NCBI GenBank assembly: GCA_030693705.1
Contig: JAUYAB010000097.1
Span: forward strand, 1-40,062
From: Ignavibacteria bacterium
GTDB lineage: Bacteria; Bacteroidota; Ignavibacteria; Ignavibacteriales; Ignavibacteriaceae
Direction: 5' to 3'
Length of the DNA: 40,062 nucleotides
This document shows, in pieces, positions 31,218 through 40,020 of the stretch. The position numbers and the translations under genes were made by a program. Positions within the stretch are counted from its first letter, which is position 1, and each line of letters opens with the position of its first letter. The notes under the pieces were generated by a model. It was not told the DNA's origin. It did no database searches and worked only from the letters and a program-made list of their open reading frames with translations.

Positions 31218-32249
31218 ATGACCGTTCTCGGAATTGAAAGTTCTTGCGATGAGACTTCTGTAGCGGTGTTAAAAGATGATCTTGTTTTAGCCAATCTTAT
31301 TTCATCACAAGATTTTCATATTAACTTTGGCGGAGTTGTTCCTGAATTATCCAGCCGCGCACACATTCAAATAATTACCACGCTTGTAAAAAACGCTCTC
31401 GCAAAAGCAAATTGTACGCTCGATGAAATTGATGCAATTGGCGCAACAGCCGGACCGGGATTGATCGGCGCGCTGCTTGTTGGTTACACTTTTGCACGAG
31501 GATTAGCATTCGCCAAGAAGAAAAAATTTGTTCCGGTAAATCATATTGAAGGACATATCTTTTCCGGATTTCTTTCCGAAGATAAACCAACGTTCCCCTT
31601 GCTGGTATTGGCTGTTTCCGGTGGACACACACTTCTCTTAATCGCAAAAAGTTTTACTGAAATAATAAAACTCGGCTCTACGATTGATGACGCCGCCGGT
31701 GAAGCGTTTGACAAAGTTGCTAAAATGGTCGGACTTGGTTATCCCGGCGGACCAAAAATTCAAGCTGCGGCAGAAAAAGGGGATAAGATGAAAATACCTT
31801 TTCCAATTGCAGACCTAAAAGGGAAATATGATTTTTCTTTCAGCGGGTTAAAAACATCTGTTCTCCGTTATGTTCAATCCGCCTTTGGCAGACCACAAAA
31901 TTCGCCTATCCCCGAAGCAGATCTTAATGATATTGCTGCATCCTTTCAATATGCGGTAGTTAAAGCGCTACTAAAAAAATGTGAGCTTGCGTTAAAAGAA
32001 TTTGAAATTTCTTCAATGTCTCTCGTTGGTGGAGTTGCAGCAAACCAGGAATTGCGCAAGGCATTTCTTCAACTTGGCGAAAAGTATAAAAAAAAAGTTG
32101 TTATTCCGAAGTTGGAATATTGCGGCGACAATGCAGCTATGATAGCTTTCCGCGCACAATCCTTAATTAATGCCGGTGAAAGTTTTTCGCTCGAAACAGA
32201 CGCCTTCCCGAATTTTTCTTCAAAATATTTTATCAATTCTACTCTGTAG
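31218..32249 (+). CDS. tsaD: tRNA N6-threonylcarbamoyladenosine transferase TsaD
   Basis: A 343-residue ASKHA-fold enzyme that transfers threonylcarbamoyl to A37 of tRNA. It begins MTVLGIESSCDETSVAVL, with metal ligands H109 and H113 in NHIEGHIFSG, then LAVSGGHTLL, DDAAGEAFDKVAKMVGLGYPGGP and FSFSGLKT, all diagnostic. The length and motifs are complete. The start overlaps nothing; the stop is 26 nt before the chorismate mutase-MltG gene. Confidence 0.97.
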   Translation: MTVLGIESSCDETSVAVLKDDLVLANLISSQDFHINFGGVVPELSSRAHIQIITTLVKNALAKANCTLDEIDAIGATAGPGLIGALLVGYTFARGLAFAKKKKFVPVNHIEGHIFSGFLSEDKPTFPLLVLAVSGGHTLLLIAKSFTEIIKLGSTIDDAAGEAFDKVAKMVGLGYPGGPKIQAAAEKGDKMKIPFPIADLKGKYDFSFSGLKTSVLRYVQSAFGRPQNSPIPEADLNDIAASFQYAVVKALLKKCELALKEFEISSMSLVGGVAANQELRKAFLQLGEKYKKKVVIPKLEYCGDNAAMIAFRAQSLINAGESFSLETDAFPNFSSKYFINSTL

Positions 32250-32275
32250 AAAGAGAAATTTCTTATCTTTGCTCA

Positions 32276-33670
32276 ATGGAAAATGTTTACAAAAAAGTAG
32301 AAAATGAACTGCAATCTCTCTCAAATGAAGAGAAAGAAGAACTGTTAAATAAACTTCGGCTCAGCGTAGATGCCATCGATAGAGAATTGGTTGCACTCCT
32401 TTCCAAACGGACGAAACACTCAATCTTGATCGGTAGAATTAAGCGTTCAATGGGATTGCCAACCTATAATCCGGAACGAGAAAAATTCATCAACGAACGC
32501 ATCGGAACGTACGCGCAAGAACCGCTGCGCAAAGAAGCCGTGATGAGAATTTACGAACGTATTCTTGATGAGTCACGCGCGATACAAAGGGAAGAAGCTA
32601 ACAAAGGAAATCTTTATAAATTATTATCGAGCGAGGGAAAAATTTCATTCAAAAATCTTCTATCGAAAAAAGAATTTCTTATCATCCTCTTTTTTTTCAT
32701 CGTTGTTCTTTCGATTTTATCATATACTTTTTTTAGTGCGAATTATTATTCTGGTGCTTCACCGAAAATCATCAAAGTTAGTAAAGGTGAATCGTTAGAA
32801 TCTCTCTCGCAGCAACTTTATAACGAAGGAATGATATCGAGTAAAGGAAATTTTAAATTTACCGCCTACGTTTACGGCGCCACAAAAAGAATTAAAGCTG
32901 CCCGTTACTACATTCCAAACGGTTTGAGTTATCTCTCGCTGCTCGATCTTTTTGTTTCCGGTAAAGGTGATGAACTAAAAGAAATTTCTTTTTATGGCGG
33001 CATCTCAACCAAAGGTGTTTGTGCCAGGCTGCAATCTGAAAATATTGTTAGTGCAGATTCGCTCCGCGCTTTGATCAATAACGAAGAATATCTTTCAAAA
33101 TTAAATTTCACTCACTCTTCACTTGAAGGATATCTTCTACCGGTAGAATACAATTTTTACGAGCGGAGTTCTCCTGAAGAAATTGTAGGGGAAATGTACA
33201 AAGCATTTCAAAAGTTTTTTGTCGATTCGTTAAAAGAACAGGCAAAAAAAATCGGTCTCACCGAACATGAAGTTGTAACACTCGCTTCAATTGTTGATGG
33301 AGAGACGAACAAAAAAGAAGAGATGAGCCGGATTGCCGGAGTTTATTTAAATCGGCTTCACGGCGGAATGAAACTGCAAGCTGACCCAACGTTGCAGTAC
33401 TTGCAAACAAACGGATGGAAGAGATTGATCGGGAAAGATTTGCAAATTGATTCCAGGTACAACACCTATAAATATTTCGGTTTCCCTCCCGGACCAATTA
33501 ATAATCCCGGTAAAGACGCTTTGCTTGCAGCCTTATATCCCGAAAAACATAATTTCTTATTTTTTGTCGCTGATACTAAAGGCGCTCATCTTTTTTCTAA
33601 AAATTTTTCAGAGCATAAAAAACTTGCGCGTGAGTATTACAAATGGTTAAACAGTCAATCAAAAAATTAA
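32276..33670 (+). CDS. Chorismate mutase (AroQ)-MltG transglycosylase fusion
   Basis: One uninterrupted frame of 464 residues. Residues ~22-106 are an AroQ-type chorismate mutase, and aligned key residues of E. coli chorismate mutase are present at matching spacing: R28, R45, K56, R68, E69, S100 and Q104. Only the D48 equivalent is changed, to N65. Residues ~133-154 are a transmembrane helix. Residues ~165-460 are a YceG/MltG lytic transglycosylase: a LysM-like first part, then LASIVDGETNKKEEMSRIAGVYLNRL with the conserved Glu (E343), and PPGPINNPGKDALLAAL. MltG cuts nascent peptidoglycan in the periplasm. The mutase would lie in the cytosol if the usual type II topology holds. The fusion is unusual, and no frameshift is apparent. 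Confidence 0.88.
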   Translation: MENVYKKVENELQSLSNEEKEELLNKLRLSVDAIDRELVALLSKRTKHSILIGRIKRSMGLPTYNPEREKFINERIGTYAQEPLRKEAVMRIYERILDESRAIQREEANKGNLYKLLSSEGKISFKNLLSKKEFLIILFFFIVVLSILSYTFFSANYYSGASPKIIKVSKGESLESLSQQLYNEGMISSKGNFKFTAYVYGATKRIKAARYYIPNGLSYLSLLDLFVSGKGDELKEISFYGGISTKGVCARLQSENIVSADSLRALINNEEYLSKLNFTHSSLEGYLLPVEYNFYERSSPEEIVGEMYKAFQKFFVDSLKEQAKKIGLTEHEVVTLASIVDGETNKKEEMSRIAGVYLNRLHGGMKLQADPTLQYLQTNGWKRLIGKDLQIDSRYNTYKYFGFPPGPINNPGKDALLAALYPEKHNFLFFVADTKGAHLFSKNFSEHKKLAREYYKWLNSQSKN

Positions 33671-35349
33671 AATATTTTGCAAGCATCTTGTCATCAGTAT
33701 ATTTGATGAGTTGCGCAAACCAGCTTCCTCCGGGTGGCGGACCGCTTGATACGGTTCCACCCAAAATAATTGAAGTTTATCCAATCGACGGAACTACAAA
33801 TTTTACAGATGATTATTTTGAATTGGATTTTTCAGAATATGTTGACAAGCGAAGTTTGAAAGACGCCATTTTCATTTCACCGCAAATTGATGGCGATCTG
33901 GAGCTTGACTGGAGCGGTCAATCCGTGCGTGTCTATTTCCCGGCATCGTTAAAAAAAGATGTTACTTACAATGTTACTATCGGCACCGACTTAATCGATT
34001 ATAACAACAAAAACCGGATGGCTGATGCGTTCGCGTTTTCTTTTTCCACCGGAGCAAAAATAGATAAAGGAATCATTCAAGGAAATGTTTATTCTGAAAA
34101 ACCTTCAGGCGTTATGATCTTTGCTTACACCGTTACCGGTGATACGATCAATCCCGTTAAGCAAAAAGCTGATTACGTTTCTCAAGTTGGCGAAAAAGGA
34201 AATTTCAAACTTTCAGGTTTAGCTTATAAAACGTATAGAGTTTTTGCCGTCCAGGATGAGTACCGAGATTTTCTTTTTCAACCGGATCAGGACTTGATTG
34301 GTGTTCCTTCTACCGAAGTTACACTATCTGAAACGGATACGCTTTTTGACGGATTGAATTTTTCTCTCTCCAAAATTGATACGGTTAGTCCCCGGTTATT
34401 TAGCGCTGTTATGACCGACAAATATCATCTGCTCATTACACTCTCTGAAGAACTTGACTCGGCTTCAATTAACGCGAAGAATTTTTCAATTATAGATTCA
34501 ACTTCTAAAAAAGAATATGCAGTCTCATTTGCTTTTAAGGGGCGCGCAAAAGAGAAGGAATTATTTCTTGCCGTAAGAGATACGCTTCCGCTTGATGATC
34601 AATATTATTTGCGTGCCACGAATATCCGGGACGCTTCAAAAAACGGAACTCCGTTAGATGAAATTTCGCTAACGGTAAGCGATAGAGTTGATACTTCCGC
34701 ACCTGCTTTAATAACTACTTTTCCTCCTGAAAGAAGTGACGCGGTTGATTTTCTCAATACCGAAATCACTTTTCATTTTGATAATGAATTTGATGTTGAA
34801 GGATTAAGATCAAAAATCTTATTCGTTGATACGCTTGGCAATAAATTAAACTTTACACTTGATAAAATAGACGATGCGTCTTTCGTAATAAGAGCGGCGC
34901 AAAAATTAAAATCGTTGGAATCTTACGCGGTTATCTTCAACTTCAAAAATATTGTTGATGTTGCGGGAAATAAAATTGACTCACTCTATCAATTCAAATT
35001 CAAAACATTTAACGGCTTAAACTTTACTGGGTTCTCCGGACAAATACAGAATCTTGATTCACTGAAAGATGCCGTTCTCGTGCTTCAGCATAAAACAGAA
35101 AAAAATAAAATCTTTTCCAAACATATAGACAGAGAAGGGAAGTTCGCTTTCACGAGAGTCGAACCGGGCAAGTACACGCTTTACTGTTTTTACGATACCG
35201 ATAACGATGGAAAATATTCCTCCGGATTTCCTTTCCCGTTCAAACCATCGGAAGAAATAAAATATTGTCCTCAAGAAATAAATCTTCCTCCCCGCTGGGA
35301 GGTTACGGATTTTGTTTGGGACTTTGCGGTGGAAGTTCTAAAAAAATAA
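33643..35349 (+). CDS. Ig-like-domain lipoprotein
   Basis: A 568-residue lipoprotein. The N-terminus has a signal sequence with lipobox LMSC (C24), followed by ANQLPPGGGPLDTVPPKIIEVYPIDG, typical of Bacteroidota cell-surface lipoproteins with Big_5-like Ig domains. Several repeats follow, each opening with a PPKII/SPRLF/APALITTFPPE-type strand and ending in a FSFSTG/FKFKTF-type strand. A carboxypeptidase-regulatory-like beta domain (GKFAFTRVEPGKYTLYCFYDTDNDG) lies near the C-terminus. It overlaps the preceding gene by 28 nt, so translational coupling with MltG is likely. Its role is probably structural or adhesive. Confidence 0.82.
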   Translation: MVKQSIKKLKYFASILSSVYLMSCANQLPPGGGPLDTVPPKIIEVYPIDGTTNFTDDYFELDFSEYVDKRSLKDAIFISPQIDGDLELDWSGQSVRVYFPASLKKDVTYNVTIGTDLIDYNNKNRMADAFAFSFSTGAKIDKGIIQGNVYSEKPSGVMIFAYTVTGDTINPVKQKADYVSQVGEKGNFKLSGLAYKTYRVFAVQDEYRDFLFQPDQDLIGVPSTEVTLSETDTLFDGLNFSLSKIDTVSPRLFSAVMTDKYHLLITLSEELDSASINAKNFSIIDSTSKKEYAVSFAFKGRAKEKELFLAVRDTLPLDDQYYLRATNIRDASKNGTPLDEISLTVSDRVDTSAPALITTFPPERSDAVDFLNTEITFHFDNEFDVEGLRSKILFVDTLGNKLNFTLDKIDDASFVIRAAQKLKSLESYAVIFNFKNIVDVAGNKIDSLYQFKFKTFNGLNFTGFSGQIQNLDSLKDAVLVLQHKTEKNKIFSKHIDREGKFAFTRVEPGKYTLYCFYDTDNDGKYSSGFPFPFKPSEEIKYCPQEINLPPRWEVTDFVWDFAVEVLKK

Positions 35350-35399
35350 AACCGTTCCACTTAACTAATTTTCAATTCAAAATAACCCAATGAAGATCT

Positions 35400-35415
35400 C
35401 CCCTCCTTGGAGGGG
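35400..35415. repeat. Short GC-rich palindrome
   Basis: CCCCTCC-tt-GGAGGGG, followed by a G-rich TCGGGGGTGGGTT. It has the look of a dispersed intergenic repeat and sits between the two lipoprotein copies. Confidence 0.5.
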
Positions 35416-35440
35416 TCGGGGGTGGGTTGAGTTATGTAAA

Positions 35441-35629
35441 GTTTAACCCGGCAAATACGATCTCTATTGTTTTTATGATACCGACAACGACAGAAAAATT
35501 TCCCCCGGATTTTCTTTCCCGTTCAAACCATCGGGAGAAATAAAATATTGCCCTCAAGAAATAAATCTTCCTCCACGCTGGGAGGTTACTGATTTTATTT
35601 GGGATTTTAAAGTAGAGTTAAAAAAATAA
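35441..35629 (+). pseudogene. Decayed duplicate of the lipoprotein gene's 3' end
   Basis: This segment copies 35158-35349 (offset 283 falling to 280 because of a net 3-bp deletion). It reads PGKYDLYCFYDTDNDRKISPG, then continues to WEVTDFIWDF and ends LKK-stop. A TAA precedes it in frame, and no start codon with upstream protein is present. Many differences from the parent are synonymous (for example TGT/TGC, ACG/ACT, GAC/GAT), which points to a formerly translated paralogue rather than a recent slip. The bases after both stop codons also match (CGTTCCAC). Confidence 0.75.
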
Positions 35630-35635
35630 AAGCGT

Positions 35636-35650
35636 TCCACCAAAGGTGGA
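35636..35650. repeat. Short palindrome related to that at 3977
   Basis: TCCACC-aaa-GGTGGA. It has the same aaa loop and shape as ATCCGCC-aaa-GGCGGAT at 3977-3993, with compensating changes in the stem. It lies 7 nt after the stop of the duplicate. Confidence 0.55.
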
Positions 35651-35735
35651 TGAATGAAATAGTTAGAATTACTTCCATTATTCTTCATCATCAGAATGAA
35701 TTCCGGTTTTAATATTCCGGCTGGAATCTGCTCTC

Positions 35736-35762
35736 CATTAACACCTCGATTTATCGAGGTGT
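35736..35762. repeat. Second copy of the ACACCTCGAT palindrome
   Basis: CATTA followed by ACACCTCGAT-tt-ATCGAGGTGT. It shares CATTAACACCTCGATT and ATCGAGGTGT with the centre of the nested element at 10988-11025, showing that the motif is dispersed in the genome. Confidence 0.7.
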
Positions 35763-35896
35763 GTGTAGCTAACATTGCTTTTCTTTAACTGTTTCACCGG
35801 TTTGTCTTTAACGGATTAAAAAGTTAAGCTTATCTATTTAATAACTGATATGTCAAGTATATATTGCTGTTATGATTTCAATCGCTTCAAGAACAA
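35763..35896. other. Intergenic region after the SNF2 gene
   Basis: This AT-rich stretch lies at the 3' end of the minus-strand helicase gene. The bases at 35785-35818 (TTAACTGTTTCACCGG, TTTAACGGATT) loosely resemble the arms of the nested element at 10920-11084. I see no terminator with a T-run. Confidence 0.35.
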
Positions 35897-38596
35897 TTAA
35901 AACCCCGGGAGCTTGAATTTCATAGTTACTTCTCCTGTTTCTCGATTTACGGTTATTCCTTTTCCTTCCGAAATTAATTCTTTACCGGTAGCCATTTTAA
36001 AAATGCCGTTCAAAAATTGCATTCCCTGGTTTAAAGTAGCTTCTATTTCCTGCGGCTCCGGAATTGATTGCTTAGGTGGCGCCTTTGCATCACTACTTGC
36101 AGCATGCTCATCCCGGTAGTCGGATTTTTCAACTAATTCTTCCGTGTCTTCTCCCGAAGAGACATCCGAAGAGATCATTACTGAAGATTCCCAACTCTCT
36201 TTTACATTTTCCTCTTCAGTATCCATCGTTGATTCTTCGGTAGATAGAGAAGACGTCCCGGCAGGTTGAATCATCTTTTGAACTTGCTCAATAAATGTTG
36301 ATCTTCCTTTGGCTGCAAAATCTACTTCATCGGTTAAATTAGCGTTATTTAATACTGCATTGAACAAAGCTTCTTTAACAACTATTCCGTTTGCAATATT
36401 ATGTTCAATGCTGTTAAGCGCAACCATATTTATTGCAGTTAATTTTGGACTAACCTGGCCAATGCGATTTATGCGTCCAATCCGCTGATTCTTTTTCGCA
36501 GGGTTCCACGGCAAATCAAAATTTATAACCGTATCGGCAAACTGTAAGTTTAATCCCGTGCCGCCCGCTTCCGTAGAAAGGAATACAAGCGTGTCCGGGT
36601 TATTTGCAAATTCATTAATCAACAGATCTCTTTTCTTAACAGGTACATCTCCCGAAAGAGTAACATAGTTAATGCTGTTGGTCTTTAACATTTTTCCGAT
36701 TAAATGCAGCATCGTTTTCCATTCGGAAAAGATTATCACTTTCCTTTTTCGATTTTTGATATTCAACTTTTCTAAAAGTATCGTTTCTAATTCCTCTAAT
36801 TTGGGAGAGTGATTTGTCTCCTTGTCTATTAGAAAAGTTGAGTCGCATACCATTCGCATACTTGTAAGAATTTGCTGAATTCGCTGCATGTCATAAACAG
36901 TTTTGTGTTTCTTATGTAGAATCGGAGCGAGTGATTTTGCATACCCGGCATGAATTTCCGCCTGCATTGCGTGAAGTTCTATCGGTACCGTTACTTCCTG
37001 CACTGCGGGCAGCTCTTTCAAAACATCCGCCTTCTCGCGTCTGATAACATAATCGGCTAATTTATTTTTTAGTTCCTGTAAATTAAAATAGCCGGTTATC
37101 TGGTTCTGCTTATCCTTATCGAAATAACAATGGTTCATCGAAAATTCCCACTGTGGAGCTAATACTTCGGGATCAATAAAATTCATTATCGAATACAAAT
37201 CCAGCAGCTTGTTTTCAAGCGGAGTACCGGTAATTACCAAAGAATGTTTTTTAGGTATTGATTTAACAGCGTAGGATGTTTTCGTATCGTAGTTTTTTAT
37301 TTTCTGCGCTTCGTCAAGTATTATCATGTCGGGCGGGTATTGATGAATAACGGTAATATCGCGCATTACGGCTTCGTAATTAGCAATAAAAAAGAATCCG
37401 TCGGCGCTTTTGTAAATGGAATGTCTATAGCTTCGAACGCCCTCTATGATAATTGCTTTTTCGCCGGTAAAGCGTTCGATCTCTTTTTTCCACTGGTATT
37501 TTAAGGATGCCGGACAGATGATTAACGTTTTGTTTATGCCGTAAATATCTTTTTTCAAAATAGCAATAGCAATTGCCTGGAGAGTTTTTCCCAGACCCAT
37601 TTCATCGGCAATAATATTTCCCTTTTTAAACAAAGAAAATAAAATACCCTCCTTTTGATAATCGAACAACTTAGCTTTTATTTTAGAAAAATCAGGAGTT
37701 ATCTTTTCACTAAGTTGTTTAAGAGACTGCTTCTCAAAATATTTATCAACCTTTTCATTTACTTCAGGGCGGATTAAAATTGATTTAAATTCTCCCGCTT
37801 CATCAATGAACTTCAAGAATTCAAAATATCTTTCAGGCATTATATATTGGCTGCCGTTAAAATATTTATGAATCAGCGAATCAATTTCAGGCAAAAGCTG
37901 CCGCTCATAAAAATAAGTTATATTATAATCATAATGAGGGTCGCAATATATTTCAACTACCGGATAATCTTGATTTGTGAACGCCTTTGAGTCTTTGTAT
38001 TCCTTATTTAAGTAGTTCGAAGCAAAAATCAGATGCTTGCAGGTTCCAAGTTTGTTGGTCTTAAAGTCTGGGCACGAGCAGTAGCCGTTGTCTGTTGTAA
38101 AATCTCTTATTGTTATTTCATAAATTCTTCCACCCGTGGTTTTGATTTTATGAAAGCCGTGAATATTTTCTGCTAAATGAATTTCAAATTTCTCTTTTGC
38201 GGCTTTTTCCTGGCGTTCCTTCAATACCCGTTTTATCATTTCCTTTTTTGTATACTGATTGCTTTCGGAAGACGATTTACTATTTTCCTCATCATATTTC
38301 ATTTTAAGCATCATAAGAGCAGCAGCAGAATGTTGGCAGCAATCCAAATGAGAAACGCAATTGCATTGAACCGAAAGCCCCCTTTGCGAGGCTGTTTTCT
38401 TTTCCGGGAAGGAAATTGTTACATTAAAATCATCAAACCGGTCTTCAACAAGAAAATTAAATTTACTGCCGGACTGACTGGTGAGTGTGCACATTTCATT
38501 GTCAAGTAAGCTTTGTCCTCTGCGATAAACTGTTTCTGATTTAACATATTTTTCTTTTATTTCAAGAATGTCAGGTACGTGAAAATCAAATTTCAT
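35897..38596 (-). CDS. SNF2-family ATPase/helicase with two SWIM zinc fingers
   Basis: An 899-residue protein. Two SWIM fingers precede the motor: C78-x-C80...C87-x-H89 and C173-x-C175...C186-x-H188. The SNF2 core follows, with Walker A ADEMGLGKT near residue 330, the DEAQ box LDEAQKIKN near 425, VITGTPLENKLLDLYSIMNF, and the helicase-C motif NFDLPWNPAKKNQRIGRINRIGQ. The C-terminus has an acidic, Ser/Glu-rich linker (~770-860), then a short conserved tail. Bacterial relatives are RapA/HepA-like chromatin or transcription remodelers, some of them linked to mobile defence loci. Here no defence neighbours are present, so a DNA- or RNA polymerase-associated role is likely. The start ATG at 38596 is preceded by a -33/-7 promoter. 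Confidence 0.92.
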   Translation of the reverse strand: MKFDFHVPDILEIKEKYVKSETVYRRGQSLLDNEMCTLTSQSGSKFNFLVEDRFDDFNVTISFPEKKTASQRGLSVQCNCVSHLDCCQHSAAALMMLKMKYDEENSKSSSESNQYTKKEMIKRVLKERQEKAAKEKFEIHLAENIHGFHKIKTTGGRIYEITIRDFTTDNGYCSCPDFKTNKLGTCKHLIFASNYLNKEYKDSKAFTNQDYPVVEIYCDPHYDYNITYFYERQLLPEIDSLIHKYFNGSQYIMPERYFEFLKFIDEAGEFKSILIRPEVNEKVDKYFEKQSLKQLSEKITPDFSKIKAKLFDYQKEGILFSLFKKGNIIADEMGLGKTLQAIAIAILKKDIYGINKTLIICPASLKYQWKKEIERFTGEKAIIIEGVRSYRHSIYKSADGFFFIANYEAVMRDITVIHQYPPDMIILDEAQKIKNYDTKTSYAVKSIPKKHSLVITGTPLENKLLDLYSIMNFIDPEVLAPQWEFSMNHCYFDKDKQNQITGYFNLQELKNKLADYVIRREKADVLKELPAVQEVTVPIELHAMQAEIHAGYAKSLAPILHKKHKTVYDMQRIQQILTSMRMVCDSTFLIDKETNHSPKLEELETILLEKLNIKNRKRKVIIFSEWKTMLHLIGKMLKTNSINYVTLSGDVPVKKRDLLINEFANNPDTLVFLSTEAGGTGLNLQFADTVINFDLPWNPAKKNQRIGRINRIGQVSPKLTAINMVALNSIEHNIANGIVVKEALFNAVLNNANLTDEVDFAAKGRSTFIEQVQKMIQPAGTSSLSTEESTMDTEEENVKESWESSVMISSDVSSGEDTEELVEKSDYRDEHAASSDAKAPPKQSIPEPQEIEATLNQGMQFLNGIFKMATGKELISEGKGITVNRETGEVTMKFKLPGF

Positions 38597-38660
38597 ACAT
38601 GATGCCTTTACTGATAAAAAAACTTCGAGATGAAGTAACTAAAGTTCGTTTTCTGAAAAT

Positions 38661-38691
38661 TAAAATTATATTTACACTAATAACTATCAAA
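38661..38691 (-). promoter_or_regulatory. -33/-7 promoter of the SNF2 gene
   Basis: On the minus strand TTTG (38691-38688), 19 bp, TAATTTTA (38668-38661). Transcription would begin near 38654, some 58 nt before the start codon. Confidence 0.55.
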
Positions 38692-38730
38692 GTAATGTTG
38701 CCTGCTAAATCGAGTATCAAGCGCCCGCTG

Positions 38731-39906
38731 TTAACCATTTTCCCCGAACACTTTTTTTGTTCCGGTATAGAGTTCAAATTCGAGTAGACGGCAGTCAATT
38801 GTACCGTTAAAGAAGGGAATTTTTCTTTTGGTGCGAAGTCCGATTTTTTTTGCAAGACTAAAATTGCCGGTAAAAATATAACCGGTATATCCCTGGCATT
38901 TTTGTTTAAAGAAATCACCGATGGCTTTGTAGACACTTTCTAATCTTAATTCTTCACCAAGCCGTTCACCGTACTCGGGATTAAGAAAAACAATCCCGCC
39001 GCCTTCGGGAATTTCTGTTTCTCTAAAATCACATTGCATAAATTCTATTAGATGATCTACTCCGGCAGTTTTGGCATTTTGTTTTGCAGCATAGATCGCT
39101 TCACCGCTTATGTCGGTTGCTATAATTCTTCCGTTAAAACTTTTTTGGCTCTTACTCTTTATTTCAGTTCGGATTTTCTGCCAGACGGAATCATCGTATC
39201 CTTTTAAGTGCATGAAAGCGTAATTATCTTTTAATAAACCGGGAGCTTTGTTCAGCGCAATCATCGCAGCTTCAATTGCAAGTGTTCCGCTGCCGCACAT
39301 GGGATTAATAAAATTTCCTTCACCCTTCCAGTTTGCCGCAAGTAACGTTGTAGCTGCAAGTGATTCCTGCATCGGCGCGAGAAAAGGCATCTTGCGGTAA
39401 TTTCTTTTTGCGAGTGTTACGCCGGAAGTATCAAAGAAAACTGTGCAATGATTATCCTTCCAGTGAAAATAGATCATCGCTCCTTTGCGTTCGGAACCGG
39501 AATCCGGACGTTTGCCATAAATATCCCGCAGCCTATCAACGATTGCATCTTTACATTTCAAATTCGGGAAGCGGGAATCATTAACCATCGGATGTTCAAC
39601 GGCAGACGAAATGCTGATGTAGCCGTCTTCATGTAAATAATCTTCCCATTTTATTTTTTTGAAATTTCTGTAAAGTTCATCCGGTGTTTCCGCATAAAAT
39701 TCATCTAAATAGAAAAGAACGCGGTGAGCTGTTCGCAATGATAAATTAAGCAGCATTGTATCAGCCATTGTTCCGGAAATTTCAACATGCGTCAAAGATT
39801 CTAAAACAATCTCAAATCCGAGCGAAAGAACTTCTTCTTTTAAAAAAGGAACAGCGCGAAGAGGACAGTTGATTAAGATTTTGTTTTTTTGTTCGAATAA
39901 AGTCAT
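38731..39906 (-). CDS. THUMP-domain RNA methyltransferase, RlmL-like
   Basis: A 391-residue protein of the RlmL/TrmN family, which uses S-adenosylmethionine to methylate guanosine N2 in 23S rRNA (RlmL) or tRNA. Residues ~40-160 are the THUMP region, ending in FFDTSGVTLAKRNYR. The methyltransferase domain contains the SAM-binding NPMCGSGTLAIEAA (from N201) and the target-base motif, which here is NPEYGERLG (309-317) rather than NPPYGERLG; related Bacteroidota proteins often have this change. It is half the length of E. coli RlmL, lacking the RlmK half. The 134-bp gap to the SNF2 gene holds only that gene's promoter. Confidence 0.9.
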   Translation of the reverse strand: MTLFEQKNKILINCPLRAVPFLKEEVLSLGFEIVLESLTHVEISGTMADTMLLNLSLRTAHRVLFYLDEFYAETPDELYRNFKKIKWEDYLHEDGYISISSAVEHPMVNDSRFPNLKCKDAIVDRLRDIYGKRPDSGSERKGAMIYFHWKDNHCTVFFDTSGVTLAKRNYRKMPFLAPMQESLAATTLLAANWKGEGNFINPMCGSGTLAIEAAMIALNKAPGLLKDNYAFMHLKGYDDSVWQKIRTEIKSKSQKSFNGRIIATDISGEAIYAAKQNAKTAGVDHLIEFMQCDFRETEIPEGGGIVFLNPEYGERLGEELRLESVYKAIGDFFKQKCQGYTGYIFTGNFSLAKKIGLRTKRKIPFFNGTIDCRLLEFELYTGTKKVFGENG

Positions 39907-39987
39907 GATAATTAGGAATTACGAATTAGATAGTTAGTAAAAATATTCTGCGCTAGATGGCAAGAATAGTTATCGAAAATTTCTCGA

Positions 39988-40020
39988 AACGTTCGCAAAG
40001 AAAGCGCAACGTCCGCAAAG
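39988..40020. repeat. 20-bp-period direct repeat at the window edge
   Basis: AACGTTCGCAAAG (39988-40000) and AACGTCCGCAAAG (40008-40020) differ at one base. The sequence after it (GCGAGCGTGGCGGTTCGTGGCGAGC) is GC-rich and unlike its surroundings, resembling a dispersed repeat that continues beyond the window. Confidence 0.5.

Noticed and set aside
35897-38596. SNF2 gene as part of a phage-defence island
   Set aside because: The neighbours are a methyltransferase for rRNA/tRNA and an Ig-like lipoprotein remnant; no nuclease, restriction subunit or integrase lies nearby.
38586-38936. Minus-strand frame of 116 codons between the SNF2 and methyltransferase genes
   Set aside because: It overlaps the end of the methyltransferase gene in another frame and covers the SNF2 promoter; its translation has no recognisable features.
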